Numbered from the stretch's first letter, positions 24,023 through 33,058 are shown. The stretch: 64,000 nucleotides of DNA from Streptomyces mashuensis (GCF_014654785.1 NZ_BNBD01000005.1:407799-471798); one strand, 5' to 3'. Numbers and translations are program-made. The notes: a model not told the origin generated them from the letters alone.

Positions 24023-26143
24023 TCAAGCCCGCGCTTTCGGCTGGAGCAGCAGGAGCGCGATGTCGTCGGTGTACTGGCCCGTGGGGCGGGCGTGGTCGAC
24101 GAGGTTGTCGATGAGTTGGTGCAGGGGGAGCGCGCTTGACGCGCACAGGTGTTGGGCGAGGTCGGCGGTGGTGTGGTCGATGTCCGTGCCGGGGGTCTCC
24201 ACGAGGCCGTCGGTGTAGAGGGTGAGGAGCGCGCCCTCGGGCAGGGCGAGGGTGGTGGAGGGGTAGGACGGAGTTCCCAGGCCGAGGCCGAGGCCGAGAG
24301 GCGGGCCTGGGTCGATGTCCAGGACCTGGGCCCGGTGGCCGGGCCGGCGCAGGATCGGGGGCGGGTGGCCGGCGCCGGCGATGGTCACCTCGTGGCGGGC
24401 CAGGTCGAGGTGGGCGTAGAGGCAGGAGACGAACCGGGTGGCGTCCAGGTCGGCCAGGTCGCGGTCGGTGCGGGCGAGGACCTGGCCGGGGGTTGCGCCG
24501 GCGGTGGCGTGGGAGTGGACTGCGGTGCGTACTTGTCCCATGAGCGCGGCGGCGGTCACGTCGTGGCCCTGGACGTCGCCGATGACGGCGGCGGCGGTGG
24601 TGCCGGTGAGGCGGATGAGGTCGTAGAAGTCGCCGCCGATGTCCAGGCCGTGGCTGGAGGGCAGGTAGCGGGCGGCGACGTCGAGCCCGTCCATCGTGGG
24701 CAGGGCCTGGGGCAGCAGGGTCTGCTGGAGGGCGTGGGCGAGGTTGTGCTTGGCGTCGTAGAGGCGGGCACGGTCCAGGGCCTGGGCGATGAGCCCCGAC
24801 AGCGGTGTGAGGAGGGAGCGTTCGGCGGCGGTGAAGGTGTGGGGCCGGTCGTAGGCGAGGAGGCAGTAGCCGATGGGGCGCCCGGAAGTGATCAGTGGGA
24901 GGAACGCCCAGGCCTGTTTGTCGCTGATCGGTGGCGTCTCGGGGTGGGCGCGGGCCAGCTCGGTGCGGTCGGCGAAGAAGGCGGCGGTACCGGTGGCCAG
25001 GGACCGGCCGACGGGGCTGATGACGGCGTTCGTGGGCAGGCTGTCGAGCCGTTCGACGACCTCCGGGGCGAAACCGCAGTGCCCGACGACCGGCATGCGG
25101 TCGGCTTCAATGGTTGCCACGATCATGCCCTGGGCGCCGAAGGTGGGCAGGACCTGGTGGGCGACCTGGTCGACGACGTCCTGCACCCGCACGGTCTCGG
25201 TGAGCGCGGCGGCCAGGCGCATCAGCGGGTAGATCCCCGCTTCGGACGTCGTGCCGGCGTACGGCAGGCCGGCGGGCCGGGGCGGGCCTCCCTCGGAGGC
25301 GTGGGGAGTGATGAGGAGGGTGATGCCGCTTTCGTCCGGGTAGATCCGGAGGTCGAGCCACCGGTCCGGTGGCCGGAGGACGGTCAGGGTGGACGGCTCG
25401 CGGCTGCTCACCGCGGCGCGGTGGGCGTCCGCGTACGCGGCGGTGTTCACCCAGGGCAGTGACTCCCACGGCAGCGTCCCCAGCAGGTCTCCGGCGGAGC
25501 GGCCCAGGAGACGGACGGCGGCGGGGTTGGCGAGCGTGATACGCCCTTCCACGTCCATGGCGAGCGCGCCCACGGGCAGGCGGTCGAGCACGTCGGCCGC
25601 CACGAACGCCGGAGGCCCCGGTTCCGCGGCGGCGCGGTACGTGGGGACGAGGCGTGGCTCCTCCGGGATCTCCAGTGGGCCGGCGGCACGGTCCAGGGCA
25701 TGCGCGATGCGCCGGGCGCCGCGGACGATGCGCTCCCGCTCGCGGATGCCGAGACGGGCCGACCGCCCGGCCGGCCACACCAGGTTCAGCGCACCCCAGC
25801 AGTGACGCGCTCCCTTGAGGAGAGCGGACGCGAGGCCGATCCGGTAGGGGAAGTACGCCGCCGCACGCGGGTACCGACGGGCCATGTCGTCCTGTTGCCC
25901 CACCCACACCAGGCGCTCCTCCCGTACGGCGTCGGCCGTCGGGCCCGGCAGGGTCAGCAGCACTCGGCGGTACGGTACCGACGCCTCCACCGGCAGCCCG
26001 CACATCACCGCCAGAACCAGCACGGGCTCTCGCGGATCGCGCAGGTAGACACCCCCGTGCGCGGCACCTGTGCGGTACACGACCGCCGCCAGCGCCTCGC
26101 CCAGAGGATCAGCCGGCCCCGGCTGATCGCAGTGACCGGTCAT
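24023..26143 (-). CDS. SpoIIE/RsbU-type serine phosphatase with GAF and PAS sensor domains
   Basis: This 706-residue PP2C-type phosphatase probably acts on an anti-anti-sigma factor. From the N-terminus: a GAF-like region (about 1-145), a PAS segment (VLDRLPVGALAMDVEGRITLANPAAVRLLG, about 180-300), a second GAF domain (about 320-470), and the catalytic SpoIIE domain (about 490-700) with GGDFYDLI, IGDVQGHDVTAAALM, LYTDGLVE and TDDIALLLL, which carry the metal-binding Asp residues. ATG 26143 follows GAGGAGAA by six bases, ruling out longer starts. No kinase or STAS partner lies adjacent. The RsbW-like gene 3 kb away is a possible partner. Confidence 0.88.
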   Translation of the reverse strand: MTGHCDQPGPADPLGEALAAVVYRTGAAHGGVYLRDPREPVLVLAVMCGLPVEASVPYRRVLLTLPGPTADAVREERLVWVGQQDDMARRYPRAAAYFPYRIGLASALLKGARHCWGALNLVWPAGRSARLGIRERERIVRGARRIAHALDRAAGPLEIPEEPRLVPTYRAAAEPGPPAFVAADVLDRLPVGALAMDVEGRITLANPAAVRLLGRSAGDLLGTLPWESLPWVNTAAYADAHRAAVSSREPSTLTVLRPPDRWLDLRIYPDESGITLLITPHASEGGPPRPAGLPYAGTTSEAGIYPLMRLAAALTETVRVQDVVDQVAHQVLPTFGAQGMIVATIEADRMPVVGHCGFAPEVVERLDSLPTNAVISPVGRSLATGTAAFFADRTELARAHPETPPISDKQAWAFLPLITSGRPIGYCLLAYDRPHTFTAAERSLLTPLSGLIAQALDRARLYDAKHNLAHALQQTLLPQALPTMDGLDVAARYLPSSHGLDIGGDFYDLIRLTGTTAAAVIGDVQGHDVTAAALMGQVRTAVHSHATAGATPGQVLARTDRDLADLDATRFVSCLYAHLDLARHEVTIAGAGHPPPILRRPGHRAQVLDIDPGPPLGLGLGLGTPSYPSTTLALPEGALLTLYTDGLVETPGTDIDHTTADLAQHLCASSALPLHQLIDNLVDHARPTGQYTDDIALLLLQPKARA

Positions 26144-26170
26144 CGCACTTCTCCTCGCCAGCCCACCTCG

Positions 26171-26258
26171 CAGCCTCGCCCGGCTCACCTCCCAGCCTCG
26201 CCCGGCCCACCTCCCAGCCTCGCCCGGCCCACCTTCCAGCCTCGCCCGGTCCGCGCCC
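26171..26258. repeat. Four tandem copies of a 22-bp unit
   Basis: The unit CAGCCTCGCCCGGCCCACCT plus two bases occurs at 26171, 26193, 26215 and 26237. The first three are nearly identical and the last diverges in its end. A fragment of a further copy lies just before 26171. The array sits between the phosphatase start and the MarR-type stop. The period equals two helical turns. There are no spacers, so it is not a CRISPR. Confidence 0.85.
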
Positions 26259-26305
26259 CGGCGCAGCCTCAGGCGGCCCATCCGGCGGGACCCGCCTGCC
26301 CGTCC

Positions 26306-26341
26306 CCTAGGGCGCCGCCCAGGGCGCCGCCTAGGGCGCCC
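26306..26341. repeat. Three tandem copies of a 12-bp unit at the end of the MarR-type gene
   Basis: CCTAGGGCGCCG, CCCAGGGCGCCG and CCTAGGGCGCCC follow each other at 26306-26341. The third copy contains the stop codon of the MarR-type gene (26331-26333). The unit is GC-rich and partly self-complementary (GGGCGCC). Confidence 0.75.
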
Positions 26342-27050
26342 CCGGCTTCGTGTGGAGGACCTCCCGGGCCTGGTCGGCCGCTCGCGCGATGCTCTCCGAC
26401 ACGTAGTCGAGGAAGCGGGCGATGTTCTCCAGGCGGACGGCGGCCGGAGTGCCCTGGCCCAGGACGCCGACGCCGCGCCGGGCCGTTTCGGCGACGTGGG
26501 CCGTGCCGCGGACGCTGGCCATCATCGACTGGTACCAGACGTCGTCGTCGACGACGTAGCGGTCGCGGCGGCGTTCGTCGCGCTCCCGGCGGACCAGGCC
26601 CTGGCTCTCCAGGAACGCGACCGCCTTCGAGATGGACGCCGGGCTGACCTGGAGGCGCTGGACGAGTTCCGACGCGGTGAGGCTGCCCGTGTCGCTGATG
26701 CACAGACAGGCCAGCACGCGCGCCATCATCTTGGGTGTGCCCGACTGCATGAGGACGGTGGTGAACGCCTCCTCGTACTCGCGCACGGCCTCGGCGTCGC
26801 GCCCGTGCGCCTGCGGGGGCGCCTCCGTTCCCCGGGGCGTGGCCTGCCTGCGGCGGTGGGCGCGGCGTTCGGTGGCGCGGTGGGCCAGGTCGGCGCGGTA
26901 GGCGGTGGGGCCGCCGTTGCGCATGACCTCGCGCGTGACCGTGGAGGTCGGGCGGTCGAGGCGGCGGGCGATCTCGGCGTAGGCGAGGCCGTCGGCCAGT
27001 CCCAGCGCGATCTGCTGACGTTCCTGCTGGGTGAGTCTGCCGCCCGGCAT
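26331..27050 (-). CDS. GbsR/MarR-type regulator with an added IS30-like helix-turn-helix
   Basis: This 239-residue DNA-binding protein combines two heads. Residues 1-45 (RLTQQERQQIALGLADGLAYAEIARRLDRPTSTVTREV) form a helix-turn-helix like that of IS30 transposases. Residues 90-165 form a winged helix (SLTASELVQRLQVSPASISKAVAFLESQGLVRRERDERRRDRYVV) of GbsR/MarR type, followed by a helical dimerisation region. It is divergent from a DUF4097 gene, with repeated TTGCAACG sequences in between that are its probable operators. The likely role is autoregulation and control of the DUF4097 gene. No transposase catalytic residues are present. Confidence 0.85.
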   Translation of the reverse strand: MPGGRLTQQERQQIALGLADGLAYAEIARRLDRPTSTVTREVMRNGGPTAYRADLAHRATERRAHRRRQATPRGTEAPPQAHGRDAEAVREYEEAFTTVLMQSGTPKMMARVLACLCISDTGSLTASELVQRLQVSPASISKAVAFLESQGLVRRERDERRRDRYVVDDDVWYQSMMASVRGTAHVAETARRGVGVLGQGTPAAVRLENIARFLDYVSESIARAADQAREVLHTKPGAP

Positions 27051-27110
27051 CGCGGTCTCCTTCGTCGTCCGGCGTCCGTTCCCCCCAGGATAGCGTTCAT
27101 CGTCACTTCA

Positions 27111-27240
27111 TTGCAACGATGGCGGTGAGTGATGTTGCGTTGCTTTTCGATTCGTTGCAACGAATTCTCTGCTCTGAGCTGCGTAAATGGCATTCCCGTG
27201 CAACGTTGCTGTTGCCGGAACCGTGAAGTGCAACGTAGCT
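27111..27240. promoter_or_regulatory. Cluster of TTGCAACG-type inverted repeats between the divergent MarR-type and DUF4097 genes
   Basis: A perfect 16-base palindrome, ATTCGTTGCAACGAAT, lies at 27150-27165. Related elements are TTGCAACGA at 27111, GTTGCGTTGC at 27134, palindrome GCAACGTTGC at 27200-27209 and GTGCAACGTAGC near 27228. The intergenic DNA is distinctly AT-richer than its surroundings. These are strong candidates for operators of the adjacent two-headed regulator. Confidence 0.65.
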
Positions 27241-27298
27241 TTTCTCTCGTCGGAAACAACGCGACGCGACAACGCGGCGCAAGCCCCAGGAGCTCACC

Positions 27299-27964
27299 AT
27301 GCAGAAGTTCGCCACCCCCGCCACCATCTCCGCCGTCCTCGACATCCCCGCCGGCCGCATCCAGCTCATCGCCGCCGACCGCACCGACGCCACCGTCGAG
27401 GTCCTGCCCGCCAACCCCGCCAAGAGCCGCGACGTCCGGACCGCCGAGGAGACCACCGTCGCCTACGCCGACGGCGTCCTCCAGATCCGCGTCCCCGAGC
27501 CCAAGAACCAGCTGTTCGGTCCCTCCGGCTCCGTGGAGGTCACCGTCCAGCTGCCCGCCGGCTCCAACGTCGAGGCGCGGACCGCCGCTTGTGAGCTGCG
27601 CGGCGTGGGCCGCCTCGGTGACGTCGTCTTCGAGGGCGCGTACCGCAGCATCAAGGTCGACGAGGCCGCGAGCCTCCGCCTCGCCGCGACCGACGGCGAC
27701 GTCGAGGTCGGCCGGCTGGGCGGCCCCGCCGAGATCAGCACCGCGCGGGGCGACATCCGGATCGCCGAGGCCGTGCGCGGCACCGTCGTGCTCCGCACCC
27801 AGTCCGGCGACATCGAGGTGGCCGCAGCCGCCGGCGTCTCGGCCGCCCTCGACGCCGGCACCACCTACGGCCGCATCAGCAACGCCCTCAAGAGCGACGG
27901 GACCGCCGGTCTCGACATCCGCGCCACCACCTCCTACGGCGACATCACCGCCCGCAGCCTGTAG
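27299..27964 (+). CDS. DUF4097-family beta-repeat protein
   Basis: This 221-residue protein is built of short beta repeats, recognisable in its second half as alternating GD(V/I) turns (DGDVEVGRLGG, RGDIRIAEAV, SGDIEVAAAA, YGRISNAL, YGDITARSL). DUF4097 proteins are putative adhesin-like beta-solenoids, usually cytoplasmic or membrane-associated. This one has no signal peptide. AGGAG precedes ATG 27299. It is divergent from the two-headed regulator, with operator-like palindromes in between, so it is probably that regulator's main target. Molecular function is unknown. Confidence 0.85.
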   Translation: MQKFATPATISAVLDIPAGRIQLIAADRTDATVEVLPANPAKSRDVRTAEETTVAYADGVLQIRVPEPKNQLFGPSGSVEVTVQLPAGSNVEARTAACELRGVGRLGDVVFEGAYRSIKVDEAASLRLAATDGDVEVGRLGGPAEISTARGDIRIAEAVRGTVVLRTQSGDIEVAAAAGVSAALDAGTTYGRISNALKSDGTAGLDIRATTSYGDITARSL

Positions 27965-28057
27965 TGCCGACAGGAGTGGGCCGACAGGAGTGGCCCGTCC
28001 GTTGGACATCCTCCGCGCATGGTCAGGACAATTGTGGTAAGGGAGGAGGAAACCCCC

Positions 28058-29149
28058 ATGACCATGCGCATCGGTACCTTCAACTGCGAGAACCTCTTCC
28101 GCCGGCCCGTGGCTTACGGAATCGAGGACGAGGCACAGCGTCAGACGGTGCTGAAAGACTTCCGGAAACTGGTCGAGCTCCTCGACCACACCACCTACAC
28201 CTCGAACGACAAGACGGAGATCCTCGCGCTCCTCGCCGCGCACGCGGTCGGCTCGGACGCGTCGGACCACACGATCGTGCTCAACGAGCCCCGCGGTGGC
28301 GCCAAGCTCCTCAAGAAGCAGGGCGGTACGACCACCGTGGGTGCGGCCGGCCGGGGCGACTGGGTCGGCTGGGCGGAGCTCGTGGACGGCGACCTCGACT
28401 GGACGGCGGTGGAGAACACCGCCCGCGTCGTCGCGGCCGTGAACGCGGACGTGCTGCTGACCGTCGAGGTGGAGAACCGGCTGACGCTGGACCGCTTCAA
28501 CTCCCACGTGCTGGGCGGCCTGCTGCACGAGAAGCCCTACCCGTTCAACATGCTCATCGACGGGAACGACATCCGTGGCATCGACGTCGGCGTACTGAGC
28601 CGGCGGCCCATCGTCTCGATCCGTTCGCACATCTTCGACGAGGACAAGACCGACGGGAAGACGATCTTCAGTCGGGACTGCCCGGAGTACGAGATCGAGT
28701 TCGACGGCGGACCCTCGCTGTGGCTGCTGGGCAACCACTTCAAGAGCAAGCTCGGCGGCGGCGACGAGAAGCGCAAGCGGCAGGGCGAGCGCGTCGCGGA
28801 GATCTACCGGGCGGCGCTGGAACGCTCGTCGCACGTCGTCGTCGCCGGTGACATGAACGACACCCCCGACAGTGCGGGCGTGGCGGCCGTCCTGGCGACC
28901 GGTCTGCGGGACGCCATGAGCCACAGCAGCTACACGGGCCCGCCCGGCACCTTCGGCACCGGTGCCAAGCCCGAGAACAAAATCGACTACTTGATGTTCT
29001 CGCCGGACCTGTGGGGCAAGGTGCAGAACGTGACGCTGGAGCAGCGCGGCATCTACGCCCCGGGCGTCATCACGTCGTTCCCGACGGTGACGTCGCGCGC
29101 GACGGAGGCGTCCGACCACTGTTCGCTGTACGCGGACCTGGACCTGTGA
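28058..29149 (+). CDS. Endonuclease/exonuclease/phosphatase-family protein
   Basis: This 363-residue protein is of the Mg-dependent EEP fold (DNase I/sphingomyelinase-like). The motifs appear in order: RIGTFNCENLF (Asn), DVLLTVEVEN (Glu), GIDVGVLSRRPI, LLGNHFKSK (Asn/His), VVVAGDMNDTPDS (Asp/Asn) and ASDHCSLYADL (Asp-His pair). Absence of a signal peptide points to a cytoplasmic enzyme. The substrate, nucleic acid or phosphoester, is not determined. ATG 28058 follows GGGAGGAGGA. A longer frame from 28019 is unlikely. Confidence 0.85.
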   Translation: MTMRIGTFNCENLFRRPVAYGIEDEAQRQTVLKDFRKLVELLDHTTYTSNDKTEILALLAAHAVGSDASDHTIVLNEPRGGAKLLKKQGGTTTVGAAGRGDWVGWAELVDGDLDWTAVENTARVVAAVNADVLLTVEVENRLTLDRFNSHVLGGLLHEKPYPFNMLIDGNDIRGIDVGVLSRRPIVSIRSHIFDEDKTDGKTIFSRDCPEYEIEFDGGPSLWLLGNHFKSKLGGGDEKRKRQGERVAEIYRAALERSSHVVVAGDMNDTPDSAGVAAVLATGLRDAMSHSSYTGPPGTFGTGAKPENKIDYLMFSPDLWGKVQNVTLEQRGIYAPGVITSFPTVTSRATEASDHCSLYADLDL

Positions 29150-29258
29150 GGGAACTGCAGTTGCCCTCGATCATTCTTTCGGGCTAACCGGGTCGGTGGA
29201 CCGGTCACGGAACGCTTCGGCATGCTGGCATTGGTGACGCCGAAGCCAGGAGACCGCC

Positions 29259-29855
29259 GTGAGCGCACTCACCGCCGCCGACTCCCGGGGAGACCGTCTC
29301 GACTGGGACGATCTCGTCCGCATGTGGGAGGAGACGAACGGGCCGCAGGGGTGCAAGGTGGAAGTCATCGAGGGGCTCGTCACCGTGTCACCCCCACCCG
29401 CCAACGCCCACAACCACATCGCCAACCTTCTTCACCGTCGCCTGTACCGGGTGATCCCCGACGAGTGGGGGATCTACCGGACGCAGGTCCTGGCCGTACC
29501 TTCGCGGCGCGGACTGTACGTTCCGGACCTGGTGGTGCTGCCCGAGGCTCTGCTGCTGGAGAGCTCAGGTCATTACGTACCCGCCGCTGCTGCCGAGCTC
29601 GTCATCGAGATCACCTCCAAGGACAACGCCCATCACGACAGGATCAAGAAGGCCGCAGGCTACGCCCGAGCCGGAGTTCCTCTTTACCTCCTCGTCGACC
29701 GCTGGGCGCCCGGGCGCCCCACCATCACGCTCTACGGCGAGCCCAAGGGTGACGTCTACTGCCTGCTCCACGCGGGGAAGTTCGGCGACCCCGTCCCCCT
29801 GCCGGAGCCCTTCGGCTTCACGCTGGAGACGGACGGCTTCCCCGCGCCCCTGTAA
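29259..29855 (+). CDS. Uma2-family restriction-endonuclease-like protein
   Basis: This 198-residue protein is of the Uma2/DUF820 family, which has a PD-(D/E)XK nuclease fold. Visible landmarks are WEETNGPQGCKVEVIEGLV, YVPDLVVLPE (Asp), LVIEITSKDNAHHDRIKKAAGYARAGVPLYLLVDR (Glu and Lys). These proteins are abundant in Streptomyces and their biological role is poorly known. GTG 29259 gives the standard N-terminus. It stands alone, with about 110 bases to the EEP gene upstream. Confidence 0.87.
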   Translation: MSALTAADSRGDRLDWDDLVRMWEETNGPQGCKVEVIEGLVTVSPPPANAHNHIANLLHRRLYRVIPDEWGIYRTQVLAVPSRRGLYVPDLVVLPEALLLESSGHYVPAAAAELVIEITSKDNAHHDRIKKAAGYARAGVPLYLLVDRWAPGRPTITLYGEPKGDVYCLLHAGKFGDPVPLPEPFGFTLETDGFPAPL

Positions 29856-29911
29856 TTCGCTCCCAGGTAATTCGCTGGCGCAAAACCGCCCCCCGCCCGC
29901 ACCCTGGACCC

Positions 29912-30550
29912 GTGCCAGAGCTGCCAGACCCGTCAGACCTGCAAGACCTGCCGGCCCCGCCCGAGCCCACCCACCGCATACGCGCCGTCCACACCGCCGG
30001 CACCGTCACCGTCTACCAGGCGTACGCGCCCGCCATCGGGCGGCCCGCAGCCGCCGAGGGGCGGTTCCCGGCCGCCTGGAAGCGGGACCGGATGACGTGG
30101 ATCAAGCCGTCCTTCCTGTGGATGATGTACCGCTGCGGCTGGGCCACCAAGCAGGACCAGGAGACCGTCCTCGCCGTCGAGATCACCCGGGACGGCTTCG
30201 AGTGGGCCCTGCGGCACGCCTGCCTCTCGCACTACGACCGGCAGCTGCACGCCGACGCCGCCGCCTGGAAGCGGCAGTTGCGCGAGGCGCCCGCGCGCGT
30301 GCAGTGGGACCCCGAACGCGATCTGCACCTCCAGCCGCTGCCGTACCGGTCGTTGCAGCTCGGCCTCGCCGGTGACGCCGCCCGGCGGTACGCCGACGAA
30401 TGGACCGTCGCCATCCGCGACGTCACGCCGCTCGCACACCGCATCCACGACCTGGTCCGCGCCGACGACCTCACCGCGGCGCGCGAACTGCTGCCGCGCG
30501 AAGAGCCGTACCCCCTCACCGAAGGACTCCTCCAGCACCTGTGCGCATGA
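29912..30550 (+). CDS. DUF4291-family protein
   Basis: This 212-residue protein has the DUF4291 core DRMTWIKPSFLWMMYRCGWATKQDQETVLAVEITRDGFEWAL, followed by VQWDPERDLHLQPLPYRSLQLGL. The activity of the family is not established. The start is GTG 29912. The stop overlaps the ATG of the ankyrin/HEAT gene (ATGA), so the two products are co-translated and may work together. Confidence 0.85.
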   Translation: MPELPDPSDLQDLPAPPEPTHRIRAVHTAGTVTVYQAYAPAIGRPAAAEGRFPAAWKRDRMTWIKPSFLWMMYRCGWATKQDQETVLAVEITRDGFEWALRHACLSHYDRQLHADAAAWKRQLREAPARVQWDPERDLHLQPLPYRSLQLGLAGDAARRYADEWTVAIRDVTPLAHRIHDLVRADDLTAARELLPREEPYPLTEGLLQHLCA

Positions 30551-31683
30551 CCTCCGCCGAACCCGAGCACCCCCTCCTCGCCGCCGTGCGCACCAGCGAC
30601 ACCGCGGCCATGGCCGCCCTCCTGGAGCCCTACGACAGCCCGCACGCGCGCGGCCCGCACCTCGCTGCCGCCCTGCGCCTGGCCGCGGACGCCCTCGACC
30701 AGCGGGCCCTCGACGCCCTGCTGTTGCTGGCCGACGCCGAAGAGCTGGGCTTGAACGCCGCCGACGCCGACGGCCGTACGCCCCTCCTGCGCGCCGTCGC
30801 CCGCGGCGCCCACGACATCGCCCTCGCCCTGCACTTCGCCGGGTCCGACCCCCGGGCCCGGGACCGCGAGGGCCGCGACGCCCTCGCCCTGGCCCGGCCC
30901 CACCCCGCGCTCCTCACCCACTTCGAGTGGACCTCCGGCATCGCGACGCCCTTCGCCGAACTGCTCGCCCGCGCCCTGACCGAGCCCGACGTCGACCACC
31001 CCGTGTGGGGCGCGACCACCGTTGCGGCCGCGTCACGCAAGGGTCCCCGCGCACTGCGGCTCGTCCTGGACGCCGCGGCCACCCTGCAGCACCACCCCGA
31101 CCCGCTCGCCCGCTGCTTCGGCGCGGAGGTGCTGCGTCTCATCAACCTCTACGACCAGAGCGGCGAGGAGGAGGAATCCCCCTTCGACACCCTCCTCGTC
31201 GACCTCTTCCTCCCCTGGGCGGCCCGGGAGGAAGACCCCCGCGTGCTGCGGCCCCTCACCACCGGACTGGCCGAGGCCATGGAGCCCCGCGCCGAGGAGC
31301 CGATGCCCGGCCTCACCCGCCACGCCGACGCCCAGGTCCGGGCCGCGGCGGTCGGCGGCCTGCACTGGCCGGTCCGGCAAGGGCGGGCCGACGCCCTCGC
31401 CGCCGCCCTCGCCTGCACCCGGGACACGGACGCGCAGGTCCGCGAGGCCGCCTGCCGGGCCCTCCTCAACGCCCCCGCCGACGACCCCGCCCCCTCCGAC
31501 GCCCTCGCCGCCCGCCTCGCCGACCCGGAGGAGGCCGTACGCATCACCGCCGCGATCCGGCTCGCCCTGCGCGACGACCCGCGCGGCGACGACCTGCTGG
31601 ACGCCCTCGACCGCACCATCGACCGGACCTCGCCGTACTACTGGGACATGGACCAGGTCCGGCGACACCGCCGCAACCGTTGA
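30547..31683 (+). CDS. Ankyrin/HEAT-repeat protein
   Basis: This 378-residue alpha-helical repeat protein has ankyrin-like units in the first half (LNAADADGRTPLLRAVARGAHDIALALHFAGSDPRARDREGRDALALA) and HEAT units in the second (DAQVRAAAVGGLHWPV, DAQVREAACRALLNAP, EEAVRITAAIRLALR). Such proteins are binding scaffolds. No enzyme motif or signal peptide is seen. ATG 30547 overlaps the DUF4291 stop by four bases, suggesting a complex between the two. A strong hairpin follows. Confidence 0.82.
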   Translation: MTSAEPEHPLLAAVRTSDTAAMAALLEPYDSPHARGPHLAAALRLAADALDQRALDALLLLADAEELGLNAADADGRTPLLRAVARGAHDIALALHFAGSDPRARDREGRDALALARPHPALLTHFEWTSGIATPFAELLARALTEPDVDHPVWGATTVAAASRKGPRALRLVLDAAATLQHHPDPLARCFGAEVLRLINLYDQSGEEEESPFDTLLVDLFLPWAAREEDPRVLRPLTTGLAEAMEPRAEEPMPGLTRHADAQVRAAAVGGLHWPVRQGRADALAAALACTRDTDAQVREAACRALLNAPADDPAPSDALAARLADPEEAVRITAAIRLALRDDPRGDDLLDALDRTIDRTSPYYWDMDQVRRHRRNR

Positions 31684-31691
31684 CAACAAAA

Positions 31692-31720
31692 GGAGGGCCG
31701 GCCCCCAGGGCCGGCCCTCC
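31692..31720. terminator. Bidirectional hairpin terminator
   Basis: GGAGGGCCGGCC at 31692-31703 pairs with GGCCGGCCCTCC at 31709-31720 around a five-base loop. It lies between the convergent ankyrin/HEAT and MFS genes, preceded by an A-run on the plus strand. Confidence 0.8.
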
Positions 31721-31733
31721 GTCGTCACTCACG

Positions 31734-33047
31734 TCACGCCTTCGACGTCATCACCACACGCCGCCGCTGCTCCAGGATCGCCTTCCGCGTCGCGTACAGC
31801 GTGATCGACGCCGCCGCGACCATCGCGGCCAGGCCCAGGACCACCGTGCCGTCCCAGCCCGCCGAGCGGAAGGCCATCGCGCCGAGCGTGCCGCCCACCG
31901 AGCTGCCGACGTAGTACGCGGTCTGGTAGAGCGCCGACGCCTGGGCGCGGCCCGTGGTGGCGGTGCGGCTGACCGCCGACGAGGCGACCGCGTGGCCCGC
32001 GAAGAAGCCCGCCGTGATCAGCACCAGGCCCAGCAGGACCGACAGCAGCGACGCCGACAGCGTCAGCAGCAGGCCCGCGCCCGTCGCGCCCACCGCGATG
32101 TACAGCGCGCCGCGCCGGCCCAGGCGGCCGACGATCTTGCCGGCGGCGGCCGAGGAGACCGTACCCACCAGGTAGATCAGGAAGATCGAGCCCACGACGC
32201 CCTGCGGCAGCGAGAACGGGGCCTCCGCCAGGCGGTAGCCGATCACCGTGTACACCGCGCCGAACACCGTCATGAACAGCGCACCCAGCGCGTACAGGCG
32301 GCGCAGCAGCGGGTCGGAGAGGTGCGTGGCGAGCGTACGGCCCAGGGAGCGGGCCGAGACCGTCGCGGGGGTGAAGTGCCGTGCCCGCGGCACCATCAGC
32401 CGGAACACCACCGTGCACAGCACCGCCAGGGCGCCCACCGCGGCGAGGCCGGCGCGCCAGCCCCACGCCTGGGCGACCCAGCCGGCCAGGATGCGGCCGG
32501 ACATGCCGCCGATCGCGTTGCCCGCGACGAACAGGCCGATCGCGCCGACCAGTGCCTTCGGCCGGACCTCCTCGGCCAGGTACGCCATCGCCGACGCCGG
32601 CACGCCCGCCAGGGCCGCGCCCTGCACGGCGCGCAGTGCGACCAGCCAGCCGAGGGTGGGCGCGAGCGGCACCAGCAGGGCCACGCACGCCGCGACGCAC
32701 AGCGCCACCGTCATCGTCGTCCGCCGTCCGAAGCGCTCCGACAGGGCGCTGACCGGGACGACCGCCAGGGCGAGGCCGCCGGTCGCGGCGGACACGGTCC
32801 AGCTGGCCTGATCGGCCGTCACACCGAGGTCGCCGGAGATCGCCGGGAGGAGCGCCTGCGTGGAGTAGAGGAGCGCGAAGGTGGCGACGCCGGCCGCGAA
32901 GAGGGCGAAGCTCATCCGGCGGTAGCCGGGGGCGCCGGGCGCGAGGCGGTCGTCGGAGGCGCGGGACGACGGAGCGGAGGGAGCAGACGGAGCAGAGGCA
33001 TCCGGGCGCAGCGGGGCGCCGGATGCCTTGATATCGGCGGGAGGCAT
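31734..33047 (-). CDS. MFS efflux transporter, divergent from a LysR regulator
   Basis: This 437-residue, twelve-helix MFS protein belongs to the arabinose-efflux/YnfM-like group. The conserved loop LSERFGRRTTM lies between helices 2 and 3 and VPASAMAYLAEEV in helix 4. The 45-residue N-terminus is Ser/Pro rich and cytoplasmic. ATG 33047 gives MPPADIK. The LysR gene on the other strand starts about 60 bases away, with an inverted repeat between them, the classic layout for a regulator and the exporter it controls. The substrate is unknown. Confidence 0.87.
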   Translation of the reverse strand: MPPADIKASGAPLRPDASAPSAPSAPSSRASDDRLAPGAPGYRRMSFALFAAGVATFALLYSTQALLPAISGDLGVTADQASWTVSAATGGLALAVVPVSALSERFGRRTTMTVALCVAACVALLVPLAPTLGWLVALRAVQGAALAGVPASAMAYLAEEVRPKALVGAIGLFVAGNAIGGMSGRILAGWVAQAWGWRAGLAAVGALAVLCTVVFRLMVPRARHFTPATVSARSLGRTLATHLSDPLLRRLYALGALFMTVFGAVYTVIGYRLAEAPFSLPQGVVGSIFLIYLVGTVSSAAAGKIVGRLGRRGALYIAVGATGAGLLLTLSASLLSVLLGLVLITAGFFAGHAVASSAVSRTATTGRAQASALYQTAYYVGSSVGGTLGAMAFRSAGWDGTVVLGLAAMVAAASITLYATRKAILEQRRRVVMTSKA

Positions 33048-33058
33048 GCATCGAACGT

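Noticed and set aside
26171..26258. CRISPR array
   Set aside because: The 22-bp units are directly tandem with no spacers and no cas genes are present.
26331..27050. IS30 transposase fragment
   Set aside because: Only the helix-turn-helix resembles IS30. The rest is a complete GbsR/MarR domain, with no DDE catalytic region and no terminal inverted repeats.
29146..29170. Hairpin GAGGGAACTGCAGTTGCCCTC after the EEP gene
   Set aside because: Imperfect near-palindrome with essentially no loop. It could be a weak terminator or chance, so no feature was called.
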